The notes under the pieces: generated by a model
Told to the model about the DNA's origin: nothing
Database searches by the model: none
Seen by the model: only the letters and a program-made list of their open reading frames with translations
Position numbers and translations under genes: made by a program
NCBI RefSeq assembly: GCF_024256385.1
Contig: NZ_JAMLFW010000001.1
Span: 5,766,001 to 5,830,000 of the forward strand
Direction of reading: 5' to 3'
Length of the DNA stretch: 64,000 nucleotides
From: Anatilimnocola floriformis
GTDB taxonomy: Bacteria > Planctomycetota > Planctomycetia > Pirellulales > Pirellulaceae
Shown here: in pieces, positions 26,217-35,898 of the stretch
Numbering within the stretch: the stretch's first letter is position 1
Layout of the letters: each line of letters opens with the position of its first letter

Positions 26217-27290
26217 ATGCGAATTGGCGTCATCCTCCCCAACTGGGTCGGCGATTTGGTGATGGCCACGCCCATGCTGCGGGCGATTCGTGACAAGCAT
26301 CCGCAGGCCGAAATCGTCGGCGTTTGTCGGAAGTTCCTCACGCCCCTGCTCGCCGGCACTTCGTTGGTCGATCGCTTCCATCCCTGGGAACACAACGGCC
26401 GCGGCTGGCTCGGCCGTTCATGGCAACTCGTTCGCTCCCTGCGTGCGGAACAGCTCGACGCGATGTTCGTCCTCCGCAACTCCGCCTACGCGGCTGGCAT
26501 CGGTTGGCTCAGCGGCGCGCGGCAGAACATCGGCTATGCTCGCCGCGGCAGTGGTTTCTTTCTGACGAAGGCCTTGCTCGCGCCGCGCGTGAATGGCAAG
26601 TTCGCGCCGATCTCAGCCGTCGACTATTACTTGCAGCTGGCCGAAGCCTTCGGCTGCGACATTGAAGCGAAACAACTCGAACTCGCCACCCTTCCCGCCG
26701 ACGAACAAGCAGCCGACGAGCAGTGGGAACGACTTGATCTGCCGGCTGGTCGCGAAGTCATTTTGCTCAATACCGGCGGCGCTTTCGGCAGTACGAAACA
26801 TTGGCCGCTGGAACAAAGCGTCGCGCTCGCGCGGCGAGTGGCCGAGGAACTCGATCACCATGTGCTGGTGCTCTGCGGACCGAATGAACGAAAAGAAGCG
26901 TCCACCATCGTCGCACAGGCCAATCATCCGCGCGTGAAGAGTGTCGCCGCCGAAGATGTTTCCTTCGGCGTGACAAAAGCCATCATCCGCCGTTCGCGGC
27001 TGCTCGTCACCACCGACAGCGGCCCTCGGCACATCGCTTCGGCTCTGGATACGCCGACGGTTACGCTCTTCGGCCCGATCGATCCGCGCTGGAGTCGCAA
27101 TTATCAGCAGCACTCGGTCGAGCTGCAACTGTCGCTCGATTGTGCTCCTTGCGGCAAAAAAGTTTGCCCCCTCGTGCATCATCGCTGCATGAAAGATCTT
27201 TCGGCAGGAATGGTACTGGGAGCCGTGAAGCAGTTGCTGAGTACTTCAACGGGTCGCGTTGCCGCGATTCGCGAAAATTGCGCGGCTTAG
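26217..27290 (+). CDS. Glycosyltransferase family 9, heptosyltransferase II-like
   Basis: 357 residues from ATG 26217; an upstream GTG-region start at 26157 would run through the hairpin repeat. MRIGVILPNWVGDLVMATPM is the typical GT9 start. NTGGAFGSTKHWP and VTTDSGPRHIASALDTPTVT with LFGP form the sugar-nucleotide site, and the C-terminal cysteine cluster CAPCGKKVCPLVHHRCM is characteristic of WaaF. The expected reaction is transfer of L-glycero-D-manno-heptose to the lipopolysaccharide inner core on the cytoplasmic face. No other core genes adjoin, so the exact acceptor is unproven. Confidence 0.85.
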   Translation: MRIGVILPNWVGDLVMATPMLRAIRDKHPQAEIVGVCRKFLTPLLAGTSLVDRFHPWEHNGRGWLGRSWQLVRSLRAEQLDAMFVLRNSAYAAGIGWLSGARQNIGYARRGSGFFLTKALLAPRVNGKFAPISAVDYYLQLAEAFGCDIEAKQLELATLPADEQAADEQWERLDLPAGREVILLNTGGAFGSTKHWPLEQSVALARRVAEELDHHVLVLCGPNERKEASTIVAQANHPRVKSVAAEDVSFGVTKAIIRRSRLLVTTDSGPRHIASALDTPTVTLFGPIDPRWSRNYQQHSVELQLSLDCAPCGKKVCPLVHHRCMKDLSAGMVLGAVKQLLSTSTGRVAAIRENCAA

Positions 27291-27352
27291 TTTGCTAATT
27301 CTTAACCGCAGAATGGCGACTGCCTGCAACCTCAAGCCCCCCGCCCACTTGA

Positions 27353-28384
<1,032 letters not shown>

Positions 28385-28788
28385 TGTTTCTCGGCTAGTA
28401 TTCGAGCAACACATATCAAGTACACACGGCTCGCGAGGATGGAATGTCCGCAGCCGTCACTCGATGGCGTTGACAGACCCGAATACTTCCCCTAAAACAC
28501 GCCTCAGCCAATGCCTGACGCAGTGCATAACTGCAAGCAGGATAAGGATTTTGCCAGCACGGCTACGATGGCTCTGCTGGCAATCGAGTCTCCTTGTCGT
28601 TGTGGTTTCCTAGCGAGAACCTGCCTTGTTCGCACCACGACTCATCGCTGGTCTCGCCCTTCTCCACTCCATCGTTTTCCGCAGCTCGCCAACTGGGCGA
28701 GTCGCTCTCCTCCTGCAATCGCCTCCCGCGGCGGTTCGTAGGCGCTAGTCGCTCTTTCCCGACCCATCAGCCCACTGCCGAGCACGGT
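28385..28788. other. Intergenic region with one hairpin
   Basis: 404 bases between mdh and the hydrolase-like gene. One inverted repeat with arms TTGCCAGCA / TGCTGGCAA at 28551-28583 may end mdh transcription, though no T-run follows. A reading frame from 28594 joins the downstream gene, but its sequence is not protein-like before 28789. Confidence 0.4.
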
Positions 28789-29589
28789 ATGAATCGCCTC
28801 ACCAGTCTGCTCTCGCCGGTTCCTTTCACTTCGAAACGAAAGCAAACTGCGAACTCGCAGCAAAAACTGGTGGCTCTGCCCCGAGCCATTTCGCGGCTGC
28901 CCCAAGCTGGCGCTGCGAACACGCAAACTGAAATTCAAACCTTCACTCCACTCCACTACGAACCCAACTACAGCTATCCGCTGCTCGTTTGGCTGCACGA
29001 CGACGGCGGCGAAGCTCGCGACCTGCAACGTGTCATGCCGTTGATTAGTGTGCGAAATTATGTCGGCGTATCGATCGCCGGCGAATCGTTGGGGGCCCGC
29101 CGCGGTTCGGGTTGGTCGCAATCAGCCGAAGGTATCGTTGCTGCCGAAAATAAATTGGCCGACGCCCTCGAACTCGCCACGAACAAATTCCGCATTCACG
29201 CCGACCGCATCTTCCTCGCCGGCAACGGCGTGGGTGGCACGCTCGCCACGCGGCTCGCCCTTCGCAATCCCGAACGCTTCGCCGGCGCACTCTCGATCGG
29301 CGGTGCATTCCCCAGCGGTCAATCGCCCCTGTCGATGCTCGCCGCAGCTCGTCGCTTGCCGCTGTTCATCGCACACTGCCGCGACTCGGAACGTTATCCG
29401 ATTGAACGTCTCTGCGAAGAACTCAAGCTCTTCCACACGGCTGGCATGAGCGCCGCCATTCGCCAATATCCGTGCGGCGACGAAGTCACCACGCAAATGT
29501 TGCACGATATGGACGTGTGGTTGATGGAACGCGTTACCGGTTGCGTCTGTGAACCAACTCCCGCCCCCATCGGCGAAGACTGGAACTAA
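28789..29589 (+). CDS. Alpha/beta-hydrolase-fold protein lacking catalytic Ser and His
   Basis: 266 residues. It resembles the phospholipase/carboxylesterase branch: YPLLVWLHDDGGEARDL (strand 3 and oxyanion region), RIFLAGNGVGGTLATRLALR (nucleophile elbow), PLFIAHCRDSERYPIER (acid region). The elbow reads G-N-G-V-G, so the nucleophile Ser is Gly147. The usual G-H near the C-terminus reads IRQYPCGDEVTTQ, so the catalytic His is Asp231. It is therefore probably not an esterase; binding or scaffold roles are possible. No signal peptide. A strong terminator follows. Confidence 0.75.
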   Translation: MNRLTSLLSPVPFTSKRKQTANSQQKLVALPRAISRLPQAGAANTQTEIQTFTPLHYEPNYSYPLLVWLHDDGGEARDLQRVMPLISVRNYVGVSIAGESLGARRGSGWSQSAEGIVAAENKLADALELATNKFRIHADRIFLAGNGVGGTLATRLALRNPERFAGALSIGGAFPSGQSPLSMLAAARRLPLFIAHCRDSERYPIERLCEELKLFHTAGMSAAIRQYPCGDEVTTQMLHDMDVWLMERVTGCVCEPTPAPIGEDWN

Positions 29590-29672
29590 CACCGTAGGTC
29601 GCACGATGTAGGCCGGAACAAGCGGTACCCCGCGCAGTTCCGGCAGCCACGCAAATTATCTCCAACCAAATG

Positions 29673-29701
29673 AAAAGCCGTCGCCCCGCGACGGCTTTTT
29701 T
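29673..29701 (+). terminator. Rho-independent terminator
   Basis: Arms GCCGTCG / CGACGGC with loop CCCCG, extended by flanking A/T pairs and followed by six T residues. It lies 84 bases after the hydrolase-like stop. Confidence 0.9.
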
Positions 29702-29778
29702 CGTTTGCTCGTTGCGGCTCTCCGCTTCTAGTAAGATGGTGAGGCCTCCCGCCACCTTTCCCACCTTGGAATGCTGCG

Positions 29779-32598
29779 ATGTGCCGCGCGTTTCTCTCCC
29801 TCGCCATTTGCCTGGCCGTCGCTGCGCCGATCGTTGCCCAACAGCCGCTGACAAAAAACTGGACCACCTCGAAGATCACCGGCAGTCCACAGCCACCTTC
29901 GCCGTTTGTGAGCGAACGGATTTTCCCCTCGCTGTCGTTCAATGAACCGTGCGAGCTCGTCGCCGTCCCCGGCACGAATCGAATGCTCGTCATCGAGGTA
30001 AAGGGGAAGCTCTACACCTTCGAGAACAAACCAGCCGACGAAAATCTGCAGCCAGAATTGTTTGCCGATGTGACGCAGCTCGATCCACAGTTCTTTCGCG
30101 TGTACGGCATCGCCTTTCATCCCAAGTTCGGCGATCCAAAGTTTCCCGATCAGCGCTATTGTTACATCTCGTACGTGCTCAACGGCCGCACGCCACAGGG
30201 CACGCGAGTGTCACGGTTCAAGGTCACCGACGCCGATCCACCGACAATCGATCTCACGAGCGAGCAGATCATCATCACGTGGCTCGGTGGCGGCCATAAC
30301 GGCGGCCATTTGCAGTTCGGCCCCGACGGCATGCTCTATATTTCGACCGGCGATGGCGGCGAGAGTTTTCCCGCCGATGGCAATAACACGGGGCAGGATA
30401 TCAGCGATCTGCTTGCTTCGATCTTGCGGATCGACGTCGATCGCACCGACGGCTACAAGCTCTATCGCATTCCCGCCGACAACCCGTTCGTCGGTCAGGC
30501 CAAAGCCCGCGGTGAAGTGTGGGCCTATGGCCTGCGGAATCCCTGGAAAATGTGTTTCAATCCCGCCGACGGCTCGCTGTGGGTTGGCGATGTCGGCTGG
30601 GAGTTGTGGGAGATGATTTACCGCGTCGAGCGCGGCGGCAACTACGGCTGGAGTCTCACCGAAGGAAAACAACCCGTTCATCGCGAGCGTGCCCGCGGGC
30701 CATCGCCGATCTTGCCGCCGACGGTCGAGCACGATCATACGGAAGCGAGGAGCATCACCGGCGGCTATTTCTCCCAGACCGGTCGATTGCCCGAGCTGCG
30801 CGATACATATATCTATGGCGACTACGTCACGGGAAAAATCTGGGGCGTGAAGTGGGCCGAAGGAGCGGTCACAAAAAAGGAAGAGCTCGTCGACACCACG
30901 CTCGCCATCGTCAGCTTTGGCCTCGATCAAAACGGCGACGTGCTGATTCTCGACTACGGCGGCACGTTGCATCGGCTGAAAGAAAATCCCCGCCGCAATC
31001 AGAATGCAAACTTTCCCACGAAGCTCAGCGAGACCGGGCTCTTTGCCGACGTAAAAAACGACATGCCGGCGACCGGAGTCATTCCCTACGAGATCAACGC
31101 TGAGCCTTGGGCTGACGGCACGACGGCGAAACGGTTTGTCGCGCTTCCTGGCGGCGCGCAACTCACGACTTATGAGAAGACTGACGTGCAAGTCGGTTTG
31201 ATCAAAGGCGAGTTTCAGTTTCCCACCGACGGCGTGCTCGCCAAGACTATTTATCTGGAGACCGAAAAGGGAAAGCCCTCGTCGCGTCGCCGAGTGGAGA
31301 CGCAAGTGCTGCACTACGATGTCGATACGTGGAAAGCTTACAACTACATCTGGAATGACGAACAAACTGACGCAACGCTCGCACCCGATGTGAGCAGTGA
31401 CCGGGCTTTTTCGATCAAAGACGCTCAAGCCGAGGGTGGCCAGCGGCAGCAAACCTGGCATCATGCGAGCCGCACGGAGTGCATCCTCTGCCACACAACA
31501 CGGGCTGCTTCGATCCACGGCTTTCGCTATCCGCAGCTGAAGAATCTTTCTTCGCTGACGAGCCTGGAAATCTTCGCCGAGCCGCCGCCGGAAAAGATCG
31601 ACACGTATCCTGCGATCGACGATCAAAGCAAAACGCTTGATCAACGCGCGCGTGCCTATCTGCACATCAACTGTGCTCACTGCCATCGCCGCGGCGGCGG
31701 CGGATCGGCGTCGTTCGATGTGCAGTACGAGATCCCGTTCGACAAGACGCGGCTCGTCACCAGGCCGACGCAAGGAACCTTCAATCTTCCCGCCGCGCAC
31801 GTCGTTACGCCCGGCGATCCCTATCGCAGCGTCCTGTATTACCGCATGGCGAAGCTTGGTCACGGACGAATGCCGCAGTTTGGGTCGCAGGTGGTCGATA
31901 CTGTGGGGCTGAAGCTGATCCACGATTGGATTGCCTCGCTACCGCCGGAAAAGGGCGTCACGAACCCCCCGCCGCTGCCAACCTCACCCGATTTAAACGT
32001 GCCGGTTCAAGCGCTGCAGGTGATCTCACAGCCAGCGGTGAGCAAGAACCTGATCGACGCCGGCATCGCTCATCAGGATCCACTCATTCGCGACCTGTTC
32101 GAACGCTACATCCCCGAAGAGAAACGAGCCAAACGCCTCGGCACTTCCGTTCAATCCGCCGATATTCTCGCGCTCAAAGGCGACGCCGTTCGCGGCCGTG
32201 ACCTCTTCGCAAATTCCAAGGGCGTCCAATGCCGCAACTGCCATCGCATCGGCGACATTGGCAAAGCCGTCGGCCCCGATCTGACGCAGGTCGGCAAAAA
32301 GCTCGATCGCGCGAAATTGATCGAGAGTATTTTGGAACCTTCGAAGACGATCGATCCGCAGTACGCAACGCACCTCATCGAAACCACCGACGGCCGAGTG
32401 ATCAGCGGTTTGCTGGTGCGCAAGACCGTGCTTGTCACCACGCTGAAAACCGCCGACGGCAACGAAGTGACCGTGCCGAATCGCGAGATTGAACAAGCTG
32501 TTACGCAGCAACGTTCACTCATGCCAGAACTGCTGCTGCAGGAGATGACTGCGCCACAAGTGGCCGATCTTTTGGAGTATTTGCAGTCGTTGAAATGA
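29779..32598 (+). CDS. Glucose/sorbosone dehydrogenase-like protein with three c-type haem motifs
   Basis: 939 residues with signal peptide MCRAFLSLAICLAVAAPIVA. Residues 45-390 form a glucose/sorbosone dehydrogenase-type beta-propeller (ITWLGGGHNGGHLQFGPDGM; VWAYGLRNPWKMCFNPADGS). Residues 410-720 form a second conserved region with CxxCH at 568-572 (ECILCHTTRA) and 632-636 (NCAHCHRRGG). The C-terminal planctomycete-type cytochrome c domain has CRNCH at 818-822 and ends in MTAPQVADLLEYLQSLK. Likely a periplasmic oxidase of sugars or related polyols passing electrons along its haems; PQQ use is assumed from the family. The secreted protein gene follows after 51 bases. Confidence 0.85.
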   Translation: MCRAFLSLAICLAVAAPIVAQQPLTKNWTTSKITGSPQPPSPFVSERIFPSLSFNEPCELVAVPGTNRMLVIEVKGKLYTFENKPADENLQPELFADVTQLDPQFFRVYGIAFHPKFGDPKFPDQRYCYISYVLNGRTPQGTRVSRFKVTDADPPTIDLTSEQIIITWLGGGHNGGHLQFGPDGMLYISTGDGGESFPADGNNTGQDISDLLASILRIDVDRTDGYKLYRIPADNPFVGQAKARGEVWAYGLRNPWKMCFNPADGSLWVGDVGWELWEMIYRVERGGNYGWSLTEGKQPVHRERARGPSPILPPTVEHDHTEARSITGGYFSQTGRLPELRDTYIYGDYVTGKIWGVKWAEGAVTKKEELVDTTLAIVSFGLDQNGDVLILDYGGTLHRLKENPRRNQNANFPTKLSETGLFADVKNDMPATGVIPYEINAEPWADGTTAKRFVALPGGAQLTTYEKTDVQVGLIKGEFQFPTDGVLAKTIYLETEKGKPSSRRRVETQVLHYDVDTWKAYNYIWNDEQTDATLAPDVSSDRAFSIKDAQAEGGQRQQTWHHASRTECILCHTTRAASIHGFRYPQLKNLSSLTSLEIFAEPPPEKIDTYPAIDDQSKTLDQRARAYLHINCAHCHRRGGGGSASFDVQYEIPFDKTRLVTRPTQGTFNLPAAHVVTPGDPYRSVLYYRMAKLGHGRMPQFGSQVVDTVGLKLIHDWIASLPPEKGVTNPPPLPTSPDLNVPVQALQVISQPAVSKNLIDAGIAHQDPLIRDLFERYIPEEKRAKRLGTSVQSADILALKGDAVRGRDLFANSKGVQCRNCHRIGDIGKAVGPDLTQVGKKLDRAKLIESILEPSKTIDPQYATHLIETTDGRVISGLLVRKTVLVTTLKTADGNEVTVPNREIEQAVTQQRSLMPELLLQEMTAPQVADLLEYLQSLK

Positions 32599-32649
32599 CC
32601 CATTCTCAGCCGTCGCGCTGAAACTTCCCACCTCTCTGGACCACGCCCG

Positions 32650-34962
32650 ATGTCCTCGTTACGCATCCCTGCCACGTGTCTCGCTCTTCTCATTACTCTG
32701 GTCACGTTGCTTCGTGCTCAGGACAAAGTCGCCACCGTCGGCCGCACCTTGCAAGAGTTCGGCAGCACAGGCAAACCGCAAGAAACGCAAGAGACTTACA
32801 ACAAAGCGATCGACGCGCTGCGCACGACCGGTGGTTTGCTCGTGATTCCCGCTGACGCCTGGAACCAGATCAAGCAGCCGAAGTCGCTGCAGGGTTTGAT
32901 TCGTACACCCGCTTCGCCCGCCGAAACCAAGCAATGGCGCGAAGGGCCTGGCGTGACGGTGGTTACGCAAAACGAAAAACAAACGGTCGTCCACGTACCG
33001 CCGTTCACCGGCCTGCGAATCGAACGGCAGTTGCGACTCGACGAAGGAGACAGCGCGCCGCACTGGGGCACGCATTCGATGGTGCAACTCGACAGCAAAT
33101 TGATTTACGGCTCGATCAGTTATCTCGATTGGATCCAGGCCGATACCGCGAAGGGTAACGACGCGAAGTTCTACGTGCCAACGATTCGTGGTCTCTCGCC
33201 CGGGCAGTTCATCAACGTACATGGCCATTCTGGTTACGGCGGTGGCGTGACGCGGGCCTGCATCAAAACGCTCGGTTGGGATGCAGAGAAGCAAATGCAC
33301 TATTTCACTGCCGACACGAGTCAGGATCACAAAGCCGGCGCGATCGCGCAAAACAAGAGCAACACCGGCATCCTGCACATGACGCAGACCAGCAATGCCG
33401 ACAACCAGACCTACGACGTAAAGGTCATTCGCAATCAATACGCCCACGGCGACACCTACATCTATTACTGCGATTTCAATTACATGAGCAACGTCCACTC
33501 GGCAGCGGGTGACGAGAACGGTAACTGCTATGCGGCGTTCATTCGCAGCATGGACAACAATTTTCGCAGCACGGTCGACAGCTACGATGCTGCGGCGAAC
33601 AAGCTCGTCTTCGCCAACAGCGCGAACAACGTGGAATCGCTCGGCAACAGCCGGCCGCTCATCAATCTCAATCCAGCGAAGCACATCACCGCCGGCAAGG
33701 TGCTGATCGTGCCGGGTCGCTCCGAGTTTGATCAGCCCGATCCGCAGATGTCGATCTTCGAAGGAAAGAACTACGCAACCGAGCTCACCAAGAATCCGAT
33801 CACCAACGCCACCGAGCGAAAGTTCGGCGGTTTGATTCGCGGCGACAAGGACGTGCCGTGGGACGCGAGCGTTGTTGGCCGCTTCTTCGCCGTTGATGAG
33901 AAGAGCGAGAAGACGCCCAAGGGAAATTACCGCTGGTACATGATTACAAAGTTCAACCAGTCGCCGGAAGGACACAAGGAGATCGAGATTCAGCGTTTCT
34001 GGTGGGGGGCCAAAAGCGCCGGCAGTCCGACGCTCTATCGCAACGACAACTACACCTGGGATGGTCATGAAAAGCCGTTGTCCTACATCATTGCGCCGGG
34101 AACTTATGTGAATGACGTCGCTCGCGCGCTGGCCGGTGGCGATCGCGGTGGGCAACGAACGCTGGGCATCGCGCCGTTTGCCGATGCGACGAATGGCAAT
34201 ACCTTTGAGAAGGGTGACAAGCTCGAGCAGGCGATCGGGCCAGATCCGTTCAAGCCGGAAGCGATGCGCGTTTGGATGTGGGAAGACGTGCCCGGTCAAT
34301 ATCCGGCCGCGGTGCTCGACGCGGCCAACCATGGCGCTGTGTCGCGCTACTCGGTCATCAGCGTTGCCGGCGGTCCTGCCAATCTCGACGACATCGCTAA
34401 GCGTCACGAGCCGAAACCGGCATGGGACAACATCATTGTGATGAACTCAGCGGCGACGGTTGGCTTGAACTTCAAAGCCGATTTTGCCAACGCGGCGTTG
34501 CTGTTCCAACAGCCCAATCGCGAACAGCCGATCAAATGGCAATACGGCATGAAGGCCGAGGAAGTAAACGCCGGCCAGGCCTCGACGGGCAATGCTCGCC
34601 CGATGGATCCGAAGCCCGTGCCGAAAACGGCATCGCTCACGGTGAGCCGCGACGACGGTGAATTCCAACTGCAGGGTGGCGGCTTGAACACCGGTGGCAG
34701 CGTGTCGGGCGTGGCCGGATTGTCAGGCGACGAGAAGGCCGCCAAGAATCTCCGCGGCAAGAATCTTTCGCCGACGGAAAACGCCAAGACGTTTGAAGTG
34801 AAGTTTCCTCGGCCCGAGGCGGACGCCGACTACGCGGTGTTCCTCGAATTGAGCTGGCTCACCGAACGCGCCGTTTCGAACAAAACGGCAGAAGGTTTCA
34901 CCGTCACCTTTTCGCAAGCCGCGCCAGCCGGCGCGAAGTTGGACTGGATGTTGGTCCGGTGA
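32650..34962 (+). CDS. Large secreted protein of unknown function
   Basis: 770 residues with signal peptide MSSLRIPATCLALLITLVTL then LRAQ. The middle is rich in Asn, Gly, Asp and aromatic residues, as in beta-helix or beta-propeller surface proteins (GDTYIYYCDFNYMSNVHSAA; GNYRWYMITKFNQSPEGHKE). The end (FLELSWLTERAVSNKTAEGF, then SQAAPAGAKLDWMLVR) resembles H-type lectin-like domains at the ends of tail fibres. No catalytic motif was recognised. The short gap after the sugar dehydrogenase-like gene suggests cotranscription and perhaps polysaccharide binding. Confidence 0.65.
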   Translation: MSSLRIPATCLALLITLVTLLRAQDKVATVGRTLQEFGSTGKPQETQETYNKAIDALRTTGGLLVIPADAWNQIKQPKSLQGLIRTPASPAETKQWREGPGVTVVTQNEKQTVVHVPPFTGLRIERQLRLDEGDSAPHWGTHSMVQLDSKLIYGSISYLDWIQADTAKGNDAKFYVPTIRGLSPGQFINVHGHSGYGGGVTRACIKTLGWDAEKQMHYFTADTSQDHKAGAIAQNKSNTGILHMTQTSNADNQTYDVKVIRNQYAHGDTYIYYCDFNYMSNVHSAAGDENGNCYAAFIRSMDNNFRSTVDSYDAAANKLVFANSANNVESLGNSRPLINLNPAKHITAGKVLIVPGRSEFDQPDPQMSIFEGKNYATELTKNPITNATERKFGGLIRGDKDVPWDASVVGRFFAVDEKSEKTPKGNYRWYMITKFNQSPEGHKEIEIQRFWWGAKSAGSPTLYRNDNYTWDGHEKPLSYIIAPGTYVNDVARALAGGDRGGQRTLGIAPFADATNGNTFEKGDKLEQAIGPDPFKPEAMRVWMWEDVPGQYPAAVLDAANHGAVSRYSVISVAGGPANLDDIAKRHEPKPAWDNIIVMNSAATVGLNFKADFANAALLFQQPNREQPIKWQYGMKAEEVNAGQASTGNARPMDPKPVPKTASLTVSRDDGEFQLQGGGLNTGGSVSGVAGLSGDEKAAKNLRGKNLSPTENAKTFEVKFPRPEADADYAVFLELSWLTERAVSNKTAEGFTVTFSQAAPAGAKLDWMLVR

Positions 34963-34967
34963 CCGTA

Positions 34968-35080
34968 CGTAGGACCGGACCATTGGTCCGTCCAGGAAGC
35001 GGTAGAAGACTTCGATCCAAAGATTTACATAGACTGAAGCGTCACGCCCCACGGGGACGGACCAATGGTCCGTCCTACGG
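34968..35080. repeat. REP pair (BIME-like), left of the transposase
   Basis: Two inverted REP units. One at 34968-34993 reads CGTAGGACCGGACC then ATTGGTCCGTCC; its inverse at 35055-35079 reads GGACGGACCAATGG then TCCGTCCTACG. The latter contains a hairpin with 10-base arms GGACGGACCA / TGGTCCGTCC. The element starts six bases after the preceding stop. Confidence 0.85.
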
Positions 35081-35099
35081 CTGACACGTGAGAAACAAA

Positions 35100-35768
35100 A
35101 TGTGGAACCTGCCGGCGCCACCTGGTTTCATTGGCTTTGACGAGCAGAAGCCGATGCGGTTCTATCGCCGGCATTTGCCGCATTGGCGGCAAGAAGGAGT
35201 AACGTACTTTGTTACGTTCCGCCTCGCCGATTCGCTGCCACAGAACAAGTTGAATGAGCTTGCGTCGAGTCAGCGAGAACTGAAGCACCGCAGCAACGAG
35301 TTCAAAAAATCCGAAGAGAACTTCGCTCGGCAGGTTCTGGTGGGTATCGAGAATTGGCTCGACGAAGGTCACGGCAGCTGCATGCTGCGCGAGCGCTGGG
35401 CAGCAACCGAAGTGGAGCGTTGCCTACTTCATCAGGATGGTAAGCAATTCGAACTCGGGGCGTTTGTGGTCATGCCCAACCACGTTCACGTGTTGGCAAG
35501 GCCCTACTCTGATGCCGAGTTTCCCTTAGAGAGACTCGTTCAAGGCTGGAAAACATTTTCCACACTCGCCATTCACAAACAGCAGGAGACCACGGGGGCT
35601 TTTTGGCAGGAAGAATCGTTTGACCGAATCGTGCGCGATGAAGAGCATCTCTATCGATGCTTGCAATACATCGGTGGCAATGCAGCACGAGCGGGAATAG
35701 CCCCCGATGTCTGCCTTCGCTACGTCCGCAAAGAATGGCGCAACTGCGGTTGGAATTTCTTGGACTAA
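35100..35768 (+). mobile_element. REP-associated tyrosine transposase (RAYT, IS200/Y1 superfamily)
   Basis: 222 residues from ATG 35100 (a GTG at 35088 is also in frame). RRHLPHWRQEGVTYFVTFRL is the typical RAYT start. The HUH motif is in FVVMPNHVHVLARP, and HLYRCLQYIGGNAARAG carries the tyrosine expected to attack DNA. RAYTs are single-copy domesticated relatives of IS200 transposases that cut and rejoin REP-containing single strands. Here the gene is intact and flanked on both sides by the same inverted REP pair in direct orientation, its likely substrate. Confidence 0.9.
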
Positions 35769-35777
35769 GGTGCCGGC

Positions 35778-35889
35778 CGTAGGACCGGACCATTGGTCCG
35801 TCCAAGAAGCAACGAATGACTTTTTTGGCAAATCGAAGTAGGCGAAGACTTCGCGACCCACGAGGACGGACCAATGGTCCGTCCTACGG
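35778..35889. repeat. REP pair (BIME-like), right of the transposase
   Basis: REP units at 35778-35803 and 35864-35888 have the same sequences and orientations as the left element at 34968-35080, with a similar total length (112 versus 113 bases). The spacers differ apart from short matches such as GAAGACTTCG. It ends 10 bases from the BBP7 stop. Confidence 0.85.
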
Positions 35890-35898
35890 TAGAGCGGT

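Noticed and set aside
30211-34407. Minus-strand open frames of 570 and 582 codons
   Set aside because: Each is opposite a well-supported secreted protein gene with signal peptide and domains; they are mirror frames.
34968-35889. Reading the RAYT locus as a normal insertion sequence with terminal inverted repeats
   Set aside because: The flanks are direct copies of an inverted REP pair, not terminal inverted repeats with target duplication, and the protein is of the RAYT type.
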